Origin: Temnothorax longispinosus
Taxonomy: Eukaryota > Arthropoda > Insecta > Hymenoptera > Formicidae
Assembly (NCBI RefSeq): GCF_030848805.1
Contig: NC_092368.1
Coordinates: 5,800,441 to 5,864,440, forward strand
Length of the DNA: 64,000 nucleotides
Reading direction: 5' to 3'
Numbering within the stretch: the first letter of the stretch is position 1; each line of letters opens with the position of its first letter. The translations under genes were made by a program, and so were the position numbers. The notes under the pieces are model-generated. The model saw only the letters and a program-made list of their open reading frames with translations, was not told where the DNA came from and did no database searches. This document shows positions 1 through 14,460 of this stretch, one piece after another.

Positions 1-3000
1 CAGTTTCTCCAATTCCCATCAAGACGCGCGAAGTTCCGCCGAGACTGCGAGAGCGCGAGTGGCATTCCTACTGCGTTTCTTTTCGTTTCTCTCTTCCTTT
101 CTTTCTTTTCTTCCTTTTTTTACTCCGCGATTCTCTTTTTCGCGACTCTCGAGGCGTCGGCGAAAACAAAGCGGATTCCCTCGCGTAATAAAGAGACTTC
201 GCTCGGCGCAAAAAGGCTTGACCGTTCGCTTCTTTGCCCGTCATCTCCTTAGCGATTCAGTCTTACCCCATCTTACCCTTCTCCACCACCTCCTTTTCCT
301 TTTTCTTTCCTTTCTGACGGGGAATCTTGTATCGGAATCGGAGAAAGGCTTTTCGCGGCTTTATGTCCGACATTTGCAATTTTAAACGACAATACTCAGG
401 AACTTGCATAATTATTGTTCCTTGATGCATCCTGCAATCCATTTTTATTAAATTTAAAGGCACTCGAATTAAATTAGCACGTCAATTTAAAAATTAACAC
501 AGAAACAGTACTTTCCAAATTGCAGATCCATCCATCCAGTAATCGCACGGTATCTAAACTGCGCTGGTGTTCTCTCCGACTAAATGTCTTTGATTCACTT
601 CGGAAACTTGCGTACATTCATATTTTTTAACATCCTAGAATATCCATCTTTTACCTGCACTTTTAGCCAGAGGCGGCCAGATGGCTAACACCGGGAGAGA
701 GAAGGGGCGGGAACGCGAGATGGTTTTCGCAATCTCACGGTGGCTATAATTCAAATCCAAACTTGTCCAATTGCCCGCGCTCGTCGCATTATACCGCCGA
801 CTTAATCCAAACTTTCGTCGTCGCCGAGGTTAAAGCGAAATTCAGAACGGCGGCACCATCGTTTGTTGGGGACGATCGTCCGTGTGTGCGTGTGCGTTTC
901 CGCGAGCGGAAATATATGCCGCGCGAATTTCTTCGTCGTTTTCCCGCGAGTACGCGCTCGCATTTCGCGACTCCGGCGGTCGGGAGTTTTCGCACCATGC
1001 GCAAACGGAGACGGGAAGAAAATTACGTTGCTAAATTACCAATCCTATAAGCACGACGAGATCGCAAATACGCGCCCCGCGACTTCAACGCGAAAACGGA
1101 ACTGCGGCGCAGCAACTCGGAGGTCGAGATGAGAAAAGCGAACGAATAGTCGCGGCGCGCGCACGGCGCATGCAAATTAATTCGCGTCTCGAAAATGCGA
1201 GCGAATTGTCCGTGATAAATAACGACTACGGCGTCCGACCTCGACTCGGTTTCCAGATTAATAAGCGATTGCGAGGCGTGGAATAAGATATAAATAAATG
1301 TAGTTAAAGTAAAATTTCTCGTAAAATATTCCCGTTTCTATTAACGATCCAAATAAATTCTGAAAGACATACGTTAAAATCTCGTAAAGGACGCGGATTT
1401 GTTCGTATAGAAGTTGGATATCGAGAAAAGTGGTATATAGATGTATTCCGGGAGTAATTCAGAGCTTGTAAAAGTCTGTTTGAATATAAAATAAAATACT
1501 CGCTTTGTGCCATCTCAGCCAAGTTATTTTCGCGATAAACAAGCAATAATCAGAGAACCGAAACAGTTTTGCCATATAAAGATAAAGTTAAGCAATGTTA
1601 CTTAAAACTTTTCTATCGGCCAATTAAAATTCATATACCTAGGCAAAACTATATTTTAAAAACATTTTAAATAAGCGCAATCAAACAACTGAAATTGCTG
1701 TAGAATAAAAATTTGTTTTTAACAAGACCATATCATGTATAGCTTACGAACTTTTGGAAAATATGTATATTATACGTCACACTGTTCAAGTTTTTCCATT
1801 CAACTGCGGAAATATTAACTTGTACATTGAAAGACAAATGTGTGAGAGAAAGGGGGGAAGAGAGGAAGAGAGAAACAGAGAGTTCAGACTACCAGCAGCA
1901 GCGGCAGCAAATACGAATCGCGCGAGTGTCAACAGACGTCAGCGGGCGCCTCGGGAGAAGAGAACTGCCGTCTTCGTCATCATCGTCGTTGCCTATCCGT
2001 CTGCCCGTTGCGCTAACGAGGAACTCCTTTAATTGGGCGTTAACCCGCCCGACGATACGAAGATACACGAAACAAACTTTTATCGAGAGCACGTGGGATT
2101 TGAGCGTGGTTTCTCAGTCGATTTGACAAGAACCTTAAAAGGAGAGAAGGAGAGAGAGAAAGAGAGAGGGGGGGTGGAGAGACCGAAACAAAAAACAATC
2201 TCGCGAGAACCGGAACGAAGAACGGCGTTAATCCCGTTCGCTGTCTTCCGCCGAAATAACGAGTTCGAATGAGTCCGCCGTCGTCGCCGCCGGTAATTGG
2301 GCAAATACAGTCATTAGCGGACGCACGGTAAAGACCGCGAGAAGAGAGGGAGAAAGACGGAGATTCCTCAAACCCGAAACTACGTATAATTTCGCTCCAA
2401 AAGAGGCTTGCTCCGTTTTTTCCTGATCACCTTTCTGTATGAATCGCGCTTTCGAAGAAAAATGGAAAACATTTTTTTCAAATAAAAATATTTTATAGTA
2501 TTTAGTGTATTGTCGGGTACTTCTTAGGCAGGAAGATCGGACTTGCGATTATTCTTCCAATACGCGCTTTATCGAATTTTAAGATTAAGGAACTTTTCTT
2601 TGAAGATATATATCAGCAGTATCTAATTTTATAGCGAATTAAATCTAGGTCAGTTTAAAAGTATTAAAAGTGCACAAAGAATTCAATTAGAAAGGGAGAT
2701 AGATAAGAAACATAACTGTATTATCGCACGAATATCTGCACTTGTAGAGTTGTATCGGTTTAGATTTTATTTGCTCTAGTTTTCTGAAATGAACCAATTA
2801 TATTATTTATTTAATTTATTTTATTAATTTACTTTGTAATTCTTCCACAAAAATTTCTGATCTTTTCAAGCAACAGTCGGGATAACGCCCGAAATAATAA
2901 TAGGCGCGGATATGTCTAATAATGAGTTACACAAGCGTGAGATTTAACGTTGGTCTTTATGATATGACGTTGGTTTAACCAACGGAATACAAACAAAGAT

Positions 3001-5080
3001 TATTCCATCACGTTCCTAAATACGCGCCCAATTAAGAAGGCGCGTGGATATGACTTTACCTTCCCACGTATAGCGTTGGTTGCGCGTTACCGTTTCCGGT
3101 GTGCGGTGGCGCGAAACGAACCAAGCGGCTAGTTGTCGCATTATATCAACATTAGCTTCGCTCACTCGGCTCGTATCTCCCGGTTAAATGATACGAACCC
3201 TACTAATGTAGGAGCAAGGAACGCGAGCGCCGAAGGGAGAAAGAGCTAAGCTGAGTGACGAAGGGGGAAGAGGCGAGGGAGAAGCTAGTAGTACACCGTT
3301 GCGCGTAAGAGCTAATGCACCAGTGCAGGTTATTACTGCAGTTTACAAACAGCCGGCAGAACGGTAATGCAATCAGCAACGATACAATCACGCGTGTACC
3401 ATTCCAGTAACTTCGGGGCGAGCGCGGGTCGAGAGATGAAGCAGGGGGTTGGGAATTGGAGCGATGTTTCACAAAGGCCTCGATGAGCACGCTATACGAC
3501 ATTGCTACCCCTTCCGTAAACTCTAGCAGGTAAAGAGGCTATTCGGAACAAATGTGAAAGCGTGGGGACAACCGTGTTTCGACACCGACAATAGTAAGAA
3601 AGAATAGTGTGTAAATCTTAAAAGTTTAAATTATGATTTGTTGTCCCGGCGCGGCGTTTCGAAATTTATTTAAAACACGTACGTTTATCTGAAACGTAAG
3701 AAACGCGGAATTCTTCTTTAGCGATAATTTCTCTCTTTGTTATATCTTTTCAAATCTTTAAAATATTACTGGTTAAGTGAGAACTATACGTAAAATGATC
3801 ATTTTATACATTCATATTAAATCGCGTTTATTATGTGGTGATGAATAAAGTTTTGTTAATGAATTGCGTGCGAATTGTGTTACTCGCATCAACATTATAA
3901 AATCATATATTTGATAGAGGAAGTTAATTCACGGTTTGATAATGCAAAGTTTTGAATTACAAATTATTAGAATTATCACTGCGCGCTTGTATCTCTTCCC
4001 AGATATTTTACAAAATTTTCCGTCGGCTGATACGCGTAATTCGCGATAATTAATAATTAATTATTTAAACAATTAATACATTCATCATGTGCAGAATACT
4101 TCGTTAAATATCATTTTGTCGCAATTTCCTTTATTTCACACTAAATTTTACATTAATTATAGATCAGGGAATTTGAAAAACGTTAAAATTTAATTTATAA
4201 AATTGTAATTCCCGTCAGTAATTAATTTAATTGTTATCTTTTTGATTACAGTAACTGTTACTGTAAAATGCTTTAATAATGAATAATAATGAATCGCCCA
4301 TTATCGCGTCACATGTTACAATTAAATATTTTTTTATTTATTTTTTTTCATGGATATATATTTACGTAATTATATTTATATATTATTATTTAATGTATAC
4401 ATCTAATTTGCGGGAGGTTTTGATCATCCTGCGCTTATGATTGTCTTAACCCTTCAGATCCTGCTTTATCTAAAGATGGTCCCCGCAACGAGCCCGCGAT
4501 GAGAGGAATATGACGAGCGCCTCATGAGCTAACGGTTTATGCAACGTAATGCAGCTACGTAACTACATATGCGCTTCACTTCCATATAATACGTTCTGAG
4601 GTATATATCCTTAGTATATATGTCTCATTCTCTATACGTATACAGGGTGTTTTGCAGCTGCTGACTCGCATTATTTTAATGAGGATTTATTTCTACGAAC
4701 GATCCCGAGTTGATTCTTTGTAGACTTGTTTTTGTAACTCCCTTTCTTTATTCCTGATATCAACATCAAACAGGATCAAATATCTCGCTGAATAAATTAC
4801 GTATTGAGATTAACACTAAATTTAAAATACTAAAATTCGATACTTGTATTCATGAATCTTGAGGGTTGAGAACTTCTCGATTTTCTATCTGTAATTAACA
4901 ATATTAGTATCCGCTTGTCATTGAGATCGGAAGATCGGTACAACCACGCAGTCTGTCCACACAGACGCGCAACTACAGTGCACCAGGTAGATGGGACGAA
5001 GAGACGTCGAGGATCATGAGAACATAACTCTCGTAGAAAAGACTCAAGGCGACCTCATCTCTATGTTAATCTTCCCTCCG
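1..5080. other. Non-coding region with CT-rich and CpG-rich tracts
   Basis: Positions 75-330 are strongly pyrimidine-rich. A CpG-rich block covers about 770-1250. GA-rich runs lie at 1838-1880 and 2138-2190. From about 2400 to 4900 the DNA is AT-rich without usable ORFs, apart from a GC-richer patch at 3040-3500. A phrase atacagggtgttttg at about 4641 resembles the end of some insect DNA transposons but has no partner that I found. No gene is supported. Confidence 0.5.
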
Positions 5081-8000
5081 CCTCGCGAAAACTCCCCGCG
5101 CCCTTAGCTCGAGGCGCTCCTACGAAGGAGGAGGACCAGTGAATGCGTCTTCCTTCTCCTCCGTTCGCGCGGCTCGTTTGCGGCCTCGAGGCTAGCCGGT
5201 TAGCCCGGCTTCAACTTGGTGGACCACACCGACGCCGACGCGAACGACTCCGCGATATTTGTTCGCGCGACTGGAAATAGGATACGCGCCGAGTGGCCGA
5301 GTGCCGTTCGCGATCAGTATCGTGGGCGACGGAGAACGAGGATGGACAAGAATTAACAGAAAAATTGTTAACAGAAAAACAGCCTCGACGTTGTCCTTTA
5401 GTTTTACTTTCCATCCGTCAGGGACGATCTCTAATGTTGCATCGATCCGATATTTTTTCATTAATTTTCTAATTGTTAAAAAATTATTCTGTTAAATTAA
5501 AATAAGCAGGCTAGAAACAGAATTATCTGCAAGATTTGATGCGTGTCAGTTAAAAATTAATGATTAAAAATTAAAAAAGGTAGCACTATATAAGAAATAT
5601 TAGATTCACGTTCACGTTCTAGGTATAAAACTGGGAATTAAAATGCTTTATAATTAAGACTTTTGTAACTTAATTTCATGATTAACACACGTGCCTAGTA
5701 AATCACGCACGAGAATGCTGTATATGTAGTGCATGTAATAAAAAAAAGTTCCAGGTCGAAGAGATGACTCCCCGCAAATGAACATAAATATCAATAAATG
5801 TTGGCGTATAACAGGAGGAGGGAATCTTTCGGCACGGTCGTCGGAATTAAAACGTGTGCGGCGCCGACGCACATCTTTATGCGCTCGCTCGCGCTCATAT
5901 ATTATTTACGGCGAGGATTTTCCCCGGGCGCGCGCGTTACGTGCGGAAATTATAGCGCGTAGGTGTCCGCCGTTTCTCGATGCCCCCGTAGACTTACGGA
6001 CCGTTAAACGCGACGAATTTACGCACGCGTCTTTTCACGACGCTGTTCGGCACCACGGCTCACTTTATTATCATATGTTTCGCGCCTACGCCAATAAATC
6101 GCGTTTAAACAGGATGGTTCGCGATATACGTGTCAGAGATTAGCAAGATCGTATCAAATACAGAATCTTTTATAGAGATGAAATTTTGCGAGAATACTTT
6201 AAATTGTAGTCAAGCTTTTCTTTGCAGAAATTTTAGTTGACATGATAAAATTGCGAAATAACATGATCGCAATAAATTTGGAAACATAATGTGTAATAGC
6301 CAGAATTTTATTGAAATTAATGATAAACTTTTTATGAGAAATACTGTCGTCATTTCGAGTGATTCTATATACATCGAGCAAGGAAGAATAAAGTATGATA
6401 TTCATGATATTGATCGACGTATTTTAGAAGCCACTCTATATGAATCTTAACCTTAGAACTTCGGGGGTTATCGAAAGATCAATGATAGCGTAGGTTCAGA
6501 AAGGAATGGGAAAGAGGAGGGGGGGCGAGAGGGTCAGGAAAGCTCAACGCGATATGAGATATGAAATTATTTACAAGCCCGGCCAATAAGCTATCAGAAA
6601 GCTATTAAAAGTTTTCGCGATCTAGAAATAACGTCTGCACCCGGTGGAGTTCCCCCCCGGGGAATGATCCGTCCCTCCTCCTCGCAACTCACCCGTCCAC
6701 TCTCTACCCCTCCATAACGTCTCTAACGGCGCGGGAGGGATGCGTGCCATCTGAGCGACTTTTTTTCTTCCCTATTTCCAGCGCTTTTCTTCTGGCTGCA
6801 CGTCACCGCCGCTCCGCCAGAAAGAAAAAGCACTTCCGGCGTCCAGCGTTGAAACGCGTTCGACGGAAACCACCACCGCTGCGGCCAGCGAAGATCCTTC
6901 GTCTTCTTCTCTTCATTTTCTTTCTCGTGCAACCATCTCGACGGGCGATTTCTCTTTTCATGCAGCAAGCGCTTCGTAGTGTCGGTGGATTGTCTAAATC
7001 AAGGGTTCTCAACCGGCACGAAATTGAGAAGATAAGAGCAGATGACGGAGCAGGATTTCGGTCGAGTTTGTCGATCAAATAGCTTGCGAGGTTACTAACA
7101 TAAACATTCAACATGATCTGAATTTTTGGGATACTAATAGACTCTAAAATATCAGTGGTTATCTATTTTATTCATCTGATTAAATTTATCTTCTTTCATT
7201 TATTTTGTTTAAATACATTCGACGATGCTATATATCAAACGTATATATTAATTTTTACATATATATAAATTTCATTCGTAAAAAATTAGCACAAGATAGA
7301 ACAGCGAGGACTTTTTCATTTTTTTAAAGGCGGTTAAAGTACTCCAAATTATGAACTGTCGTTTCGCGTTGAAACTTAGTTTCGTAAATATCGGAATATC
7401 GAACTTCACATAAATTCGGAAATCGGAATCGTGAAATGCTGAAATTGTCTATTATTCTTTTTTTTACATAGAAATTGCTTCTCGTTTCCGTCGTTATCAG
7501 TCCAGCCCATTTTGTTTTCCACAATAGCATCGTTTGCGCGTTCTGTCGAAAGCGATTATTAACTCACTCTCTTGTTTCCCTCCGTCGAATTTATTTTTTC
7601 CGTCGTGACCATTTTTTTTTCGAGGAATTAAAATTTAGCCAAAGACCATCTCGCGAAAAAAAGTTCGCTTGAAAAATGACGTGGATAAAGGTTTAATGTC
7701 TGCAATTATTTACGTCGCTGGTAAAACGTGTTGCCGGGTTTTGTATCTTTCATGTGGAACGAGGAATAGCACGTAGCGTAGTTCGAATGGTCGGCTATTC
7801 AGATTCAAATTTCGATAGGTCGTTCGAAGCACCACCGATTCATATTCGATCTGGCCCGGACTTTCGTTCACGGACATCTGGACGATGCTGTGTGAAATCG
7901 AATGCGTCGTTGTTCGTATACGATAAACAAACCAAAATCCGATTTTGAAAGAGTACACTTTTGAAAAAGGGAACAAAAAAGTGTTAGAGAAATTCAACAA

Positions 8001-9700
8001 TTTAAACGAATGACCCACATAGTCGCAAATTCTAATATTCAATCAATCTTTTTTTATCACGATCTCTCTTTTATCTTTTCCGATAATTTCCAAACTATTT
8101 CAGTTCGTGATTACGTTTATAAAACCAAGTTACATAAAAAATTTAATTGGTTAATTAGTTAATTGGAATTCTTTTCATTTTTCCAGTAAAGACTTAATAA
8201 AGCAAGATAAAGCTTCGTGTTTCACACGAGTCACTTCTATAACCCGACGAATTTCGTGCGCGAATAAAGAACAATCGAGATATTTTGGCAATCTAGTCGG
8301 ATCATCTCTTACGAGAGGGTATCGATACTCCCGTCACAAACCCCACAATTACTGGATAGAGAGCTCAAAGAACGAATGGGGACGACATGTTTCGGTCGAA
8401 GGTCGCGCGAAAGTGTAGAAACAAAGTTGGTACCCTCGTCGTTATCGAAATTCCACGAGGGATATCTCAATCTCTCCGTTATATGTCTCCTGGCTATTTC
8501 ACTCACGTGATAACTATTAATTCCCGTTCTCGCCTCTAACGCTTCGCTGGCAAAAAAGACGAAATCGAAAAACACATCACAATTCCAATAAACGCAGTTA
8601 TTAAACTTAAGAATCAATTATAGGAATTTTTAAATTAATAAGTAAATTAATTTAATTCCCTACAGAGTTTTCTGGTGTCTTGCGTTGAAAATCGTCATTA
8701 AACACATATGACTTTGTATATGTGTTTAATGTTCTCTCTCTTTCCTAATTTTTCTTTCCCCTTCTCTCTCTTTATATTTCTTATACGCTTCGCCATCATA
8801 TTTTCTGCTTTCCATCTTTTTCTTTGACCGCTTTCGATAGTATCGCCAACATCGCACCCGTACATCACTAACGAATTTTCATTCAAGTTTATCTCTGAAG
8901 ACGACTGATTATTTCAAATATCAGTTAAGGCATTTTCTTCAAAGTAAAAAAATTTTTTTTAAATTTATATTACATCTAGGATATTATTAGGAATATAAAT
9001 CTATCGTTCTGCGCTATCTCCCTGTAACTTTCTCTTCTCCTTTTTGTCCTCTGCTGATACGCGTTTTACCGTAACTGTTTCACGACAGTTTAGGACACGT
9101 TAATTACGCATTTGTTCAGGGATTTGCATGCGGTACTCCTGCGCCGGAGGGATAGAGAGAATTCATGTCCATAGTGTGTACAACGATTCGTTACGGGACC
9201 TTGCGCCGTTCGCGCAATCAACGGTCCAATTGGGATCACGATCGATATGCGCGTATCTTAACAATGCAACGCGTCATTGATTATATTTCATGAATCCGAT
9301 AATTGCACATCCGTGCATTTCTATCTGTCTCTTTCACTCGATCTTCTTTTTTAATTTTCTACTTAACTTAATAAGGTATTTAACTTAATATTTATATTAC
9401 TTGAAGCTCGAAACACAAAATCTCCGTATAGAGACTTTATAGTTATTATAGTCATACATAATTGATAATTATTGTGTGTGTTTGTTTTATACTACATAAT
9501 GCATCGTAGACTCCACACATTTTCCTGCATTGTGACGAGCAACTAGCACGCCTCACTAGGTTACTGGATTGCAATCAATCGCGGTCTGATAACGAACGGC
9601 ACTACTCCCAGGTGCGTTTCGGGAAGCGAAGACAAATGCATTTCTCTCTCTAATGCTGCATCCTGCGCCGCACCCGATCCCTTTTCCGCCGCCATAGTGA
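5081..9700. other. Non-coding region
   Basis: CpG-rich blocks at 5090-5350 and 5820-6130, and a purine/pyrimidine-biased GC-richer block at 6650-6960, alternate with AT-rich DNA. ORFs of up to 121 codons (5778-6143) are arginine-rich and domain-free, as expected from CpG-rich random sequence. A 14 bp perfect hairpin lies at 8696-8731. Confidence 0.5.
8696..8731. repeat. Perfect 14 bp inverted repeat (hairpin, 8 nt loop)
   Basis: The left arm cattaaacacatat (8696-8709) is the exact reverse complement of atatgtgtttaatg (8718-8731), with loop gactttgt. Function is unknown. Confidence 0.85.
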
Positions 9701-12700
9701 AACTAAAGAGGAAATTATATATCACTTTCTGCATCTCTTTCCCTCTCTCTCTCTCTCTCTCTCTGCTATTGATGATAGTTCTCGCCGCAAAAGTATATCT
9801 TCCGCGGTGCTTAGCATAAAACGCAACTCAGTACACTGTAGTGTGAACTATAAAATACTTTCGCACGTTCTCTGCGGACACTACTGCGGTCCCCGATCCA
9901 TCACGCCTGCGTGTATATAATTACGCTGTACGAGCTTAAGTTGCTCCTTTTTAATTAGTCTAATATTTCAACTTCCGGAACGATAATTAATACTTGAAAC
10001 TCTCTATTCATTAAAAATGCGTCATTGGTGAGATATATTTGAAATGTAGTCACGTTTCAAGTATCAGTTTATCGTGGCGAAAATGACAATCTTTATTAGG
10101 GCGGCCAACAGAGCGATACGAGAATCGCATGAGGATCATTACTCTTCCGTTCCTATCGTTGCGTCATCCTTATGCGAAACCGCAGGATCCGCGACTGAAG
10201 GCGACTCCGTGGCATTCCGTGGCAGTGGGTTAGTGGTCCGTATAACCGATCGCGCAGTAACTCGCGTTAAGTTCTGGCGCTCTCAGGTGCGAGGTTTCGG
10301 CGGGCGAAGACAAATGTGCTCCACCCTCCCCGCGCGAACGAGTCCTTCTTCCTCCGCGCTGGGCGTTGGAAAATTACGTGTTGCGCGTTGCGCGTAACGA
10401 ACATTAAAGCCGGTAACATTGTTCACGTGGGATTAGAGCTAAAACCGCGAGATTTCCTTCTCCGCGGCGTGGAGGACACCGCTGTAGGTTTCCTCCTCAA
10501 TGAATGTCGGCCGATTCGTTTCGCGACACATGAATTTTCTTGATAAAGCGACTTCGAAATTTATTACTAACGAAATTTATGACTCCCGAGAGATGGAAAG
10601 GAAAATAGGATAATTCTCCTGAATTTGTTGTAGGAAAGTGACACACATTCGAGATCTTTAAACACATATTTGTCAAGAAATATATATGGAAATTTGTGTG
10701 AACGAAAAGATAAATGAAAGTAAAATCGAGCAAAATATCAAAAATAATTTATAAAGATGAAAAGAAAAAAAATAAAGGAGAGCGAGATGGAATATACGTG
10801 CTGTTTCATGCCGAGCGAAGGCGTGAATCATCGTAGGGTTCTTCGATAGAATTATTCTGGCTTTCACGGAGCCGGATATCATTAGAATCGCGGCGAATGA
10901 TGCCTTGGTCCAGTGATTGCGAATGCAGAATGGGATGATTTGCATGACGTCGAACTTAATATGTAAATCAATCGCATCAGCTCGTCCAGATCGAATTGCA
11001 CATGTAGGTGGTCAAATGATATCCCTTTCTTACTCATCACACGATATACGTGGCGTAAAAGAACGGTACTATACCTATAATTATCTTGAAAATACAATAA
11101 TATTCCTATTTTCATTGAAAATAACATTCATATTAATATTTGTGAAATATTAAATATCTGTATTGAAGATGAAATTATTTCGGGGAGCTCCGCTTTTACA
11201 AAATAATTTAAAAAACTTATATATATGGATCTTAAAGAATATATTCTACTTGATGGTTCTTTCTTGGAGAAAATTTTTTTTTTTAAAACGGCAACATGAA
11301 AGAGTCTCGTGAAATTAAAGGGAGATGATTCACAGATGCTACCCTTTCCTTCAGTGATACCTGAGCGGCCGTCAAAGGCATCATTAGGAAGAAAAGAGCT
11401 CTGCGATATTCTCCCCTTAAAATCCGTGGGACGGTAGACATTACGTACGATCGAGGGGAAACCGAATTTTCGGGGGAAATCGCATTGAAGATTCGTTTCC
11501 GCCTCGAGTGGACGTTCGTTCTTAAAGAATTTTTATGAAACCCGGAAACAGGTAAAATTGCACCATTTGATATTCGAGAAGCCGCTTTCAACGGTGGATG
11601 ACTACTTTGTGGTAAATATAGGAATGAGAATAATATTCATAATATAGCTTTTTTGTCGGAAGTTTTCACTGTCTCGAAAAAATGCGACTGTCAAGCTGGA
11701 TTGGAACTTTCAATTGGAAGGCAAGGATAATTCCATCAATATTCATATCTTCAGGAGATTATATATATATACACGCTATTTGCCATTTCGTCTCGCGCAC
11801 GGCTATGCTGCGAGCATCGAACGGATTGACTGACTAATATGCATCCCCGTTCGTCCACACTCGCGCGTATCACGTCGTATTAATTACGCGCGTTATTCGC
11901 GCCCGACACCTCGGATCGCGGATAAGGAACTTTTCATCGAACCTCTGGAGGCAGGGCACGTGGGCGTCGGTGGGCGTCCCTCGATAATAAATGTAATCCG
12001 ACGAAGGAAAAGGCGGTGCGCGGTGAAGGATTCTCTCTTCGCCTTTTTTTTTTTACTTTTTTTCTCCTCGCCCGGATTCCTTCCGCACGAATCCTCTTTG
12101 GCATCCTCGCGACATCCGAGAAGCCGCCAAAGGGATCATTAGGGACGACGAAGACTGAAGAGAGACGTGATCCACCACTCTCCGGCACACCGTACTCCGT
12201 TCTTAACCTCGCGGCCAGAGGCATATAGTGCCACTCCCGAGGCATAAAATTCGGGATCGGCTCTAAGAACCTTCCTTAAGTCTTTAGAGTCTTTGGAATT
12301 ATCATGACTCTTCTTTCAAGACAATACATTGAATTATGCATTGAATAATCTAAGAGGAATGATAAATGTTTTTTAGATTTCTATAATGATTCTTTGACTA
12401 AAGATATTTTCTTATCAAAAATTTATAAAGAACAATTCATTCTTTTAAAGCGTTTAATATTGAACGCTGCCAAGCTTTGATGATTCTTTTTCGCAATTTT
12501 TTCCTCAATTTTGATTGAATTTTGTTTTTTAAGTTTTAATTTGCTAATCGTTGATTTACAAATCCTGTCGAAAAAGAGATTTTCTTTAACAAATGCAGAA
12601 ATTGCGCCAGTCTGTGAGGCTTTAAGATACTAGAGTAATCTATGAACTCGAGGGAAACACCTTTCACCTCCATCCGGAAAAGGACGAGACCGTCCCGATA

Positions 12701-14460
12701 TCATCTCCCTCCTTCCTGCTTTTTTCTCTTGCTTTTCTGCCTCCGGATTTTCATTCTACGACTGATCCCGGCGATAAAACGCGCGCCGAAATCGGCACGT
12801 TCGGTCAGAAATTGGAAAGATCCTCCATTCTGTCGGGCTTCGACACGATGTAGGATTTACCGTCCGAAGGGAATAAGGATCGCGCCTAGAATCCTTCTCG
12901 TTTCATTCTGTACGGCAGCTCGTTACACATTCGTCGTCCCGCGCAAGAAGGAATTTCTTCTGATATTTCGTTCTTTGAGATAACAGTGCTTTAAGTGCGA
13001 ATTAAAAATTTGATAGATCTTCGAGCTTCTGCATATACTATATACATTTGCTGTCTCAGTTATTTAAAAAATTAATCAAAGTATTATGAGACGTCGATGC
13101 AGTTCAGTATTCCTATCGCGATGACAATTCTATCGTGGTTTAAATCCGAAACACGACTTAAAATGAAACTTAACCAGCGTCGTCGATCGTAACCAAGGAA
13201 AGTTGCCGATAATTCACGTTAAGCACCGAGCTAACTTGAGTTATCCACTTACGCATGAATTAGGCGGGCCCAGCGGGACGCGTTAACGGGAAACCGCGTC
13301 GAGAAACCGCACACCTTCCTTACGGGAGGGGAAAGTTCCTTCGTTTCCTCATCATCATCGTCGGTCGAAGAGAGATCTCGTTGCCGGGAACTTTCGGGAC
13401 TAATTGTTATCTCGCGTCATCCGGTTGTCTGCTATCACTTTTCGCCTCCTTCTCCTTCTCTTCCTCCTCCTCCTCGCGTTTCATTTCATAGAAATGACTG
13501 ATTCGTTGTACGTGTACCCAACCGGACGCGTTTCCCTGCCAATTTCGTCACGGATCTCGTCACGTTTCTCGAGCCCTTTTTCTCTCTTTTCTTTCTTTTA
13601 TCTCTCCTTAGGGCCCATCCGAAGGTCAGGGACCTCCCCCTGCGGCGAAAATGCGTTCTCGGGCTTGGTAACTTGGCCTAAGTAAGGGTTCATAGGATTT
13701 ACCCGTTCACAAGCACAGAGATGTGCTAAGAGTGTTACGAAATATTCAAGACAGAATACAGCTGTCCGATACGCGTGTTAATTTAATGAGTACAAATATT
13801 AGTGTCATTAATAAAACGTTCTCGTTTCCTGAAAAGCGAGACCTCCCATTGCTTCTTTAACTCAAAGGAGAGTTCGAGGCTTTTTGTATGAGAATCATTT
13901 AAGTCCATATAATTTCTACACGTACCATCTTCTTTTTCAACGAAATAATTCACGTATGAAAACGTCAAGATTCTCTCCGGAAAGAGATCGAAGTACTACC
14001 ACTTCTTCGTGAAGAAGGAGCTCGGGGCGACGTTGAGTTTAACCGCATCGTCTCCTTGCTCCTTTTCCGCAGTCCTCGAGAGCGATCCTCGCAATCCGAT
14101 CGATTCGATCGCAGGCGAGGAGGGCGATGGGAGACCGGTTGCAAGCAACCGAGCAATGCGATTGATCGAGTTACGGGGGCGACTCGGAGATCCGCGATCT
14201 CGTTTGTTGAAATCCGGAGACGGGGAACGCGGGTTCGCTTTTACGCGGAAAAATCTGTGTCATTCGTTTAACGGAGCCGCGCACCGGTATCCGGCTTTTC
14301 CACGGGATTGCAACGCGCGATTCGATTCGCTCCGTGAGCGAATTAATTTTATCCTTTGCTTATCAAGTTGCACGCGCGCTTTAAGACGGTTCTCTCCGGA
14401 AGAGTGCTCCCGTGAAGCTCAGCTTTCCGAGAAAGTCTGAACGTTGTTGATAGAAGAGTA
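9701..14460. other. Non-coding region
   Basis: This stretch holds a (CT)11 microsatellite at 9743-9764, CpG-rich blocks (about 10180-10500, 11880-12240, 13180-13680, 14030-14440) and AT-rich spacers. The 143-codon ORF at 14009-14440 shows no motif and overlaps another open frame, so it is not called. Confidence 0.5.
9743..9764. repeat. (CT)11 microsatellite
   Basis: An uninterrupted CT dinucleotide run within a pyrimidine-rich stretch. Confidence 0.9.
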
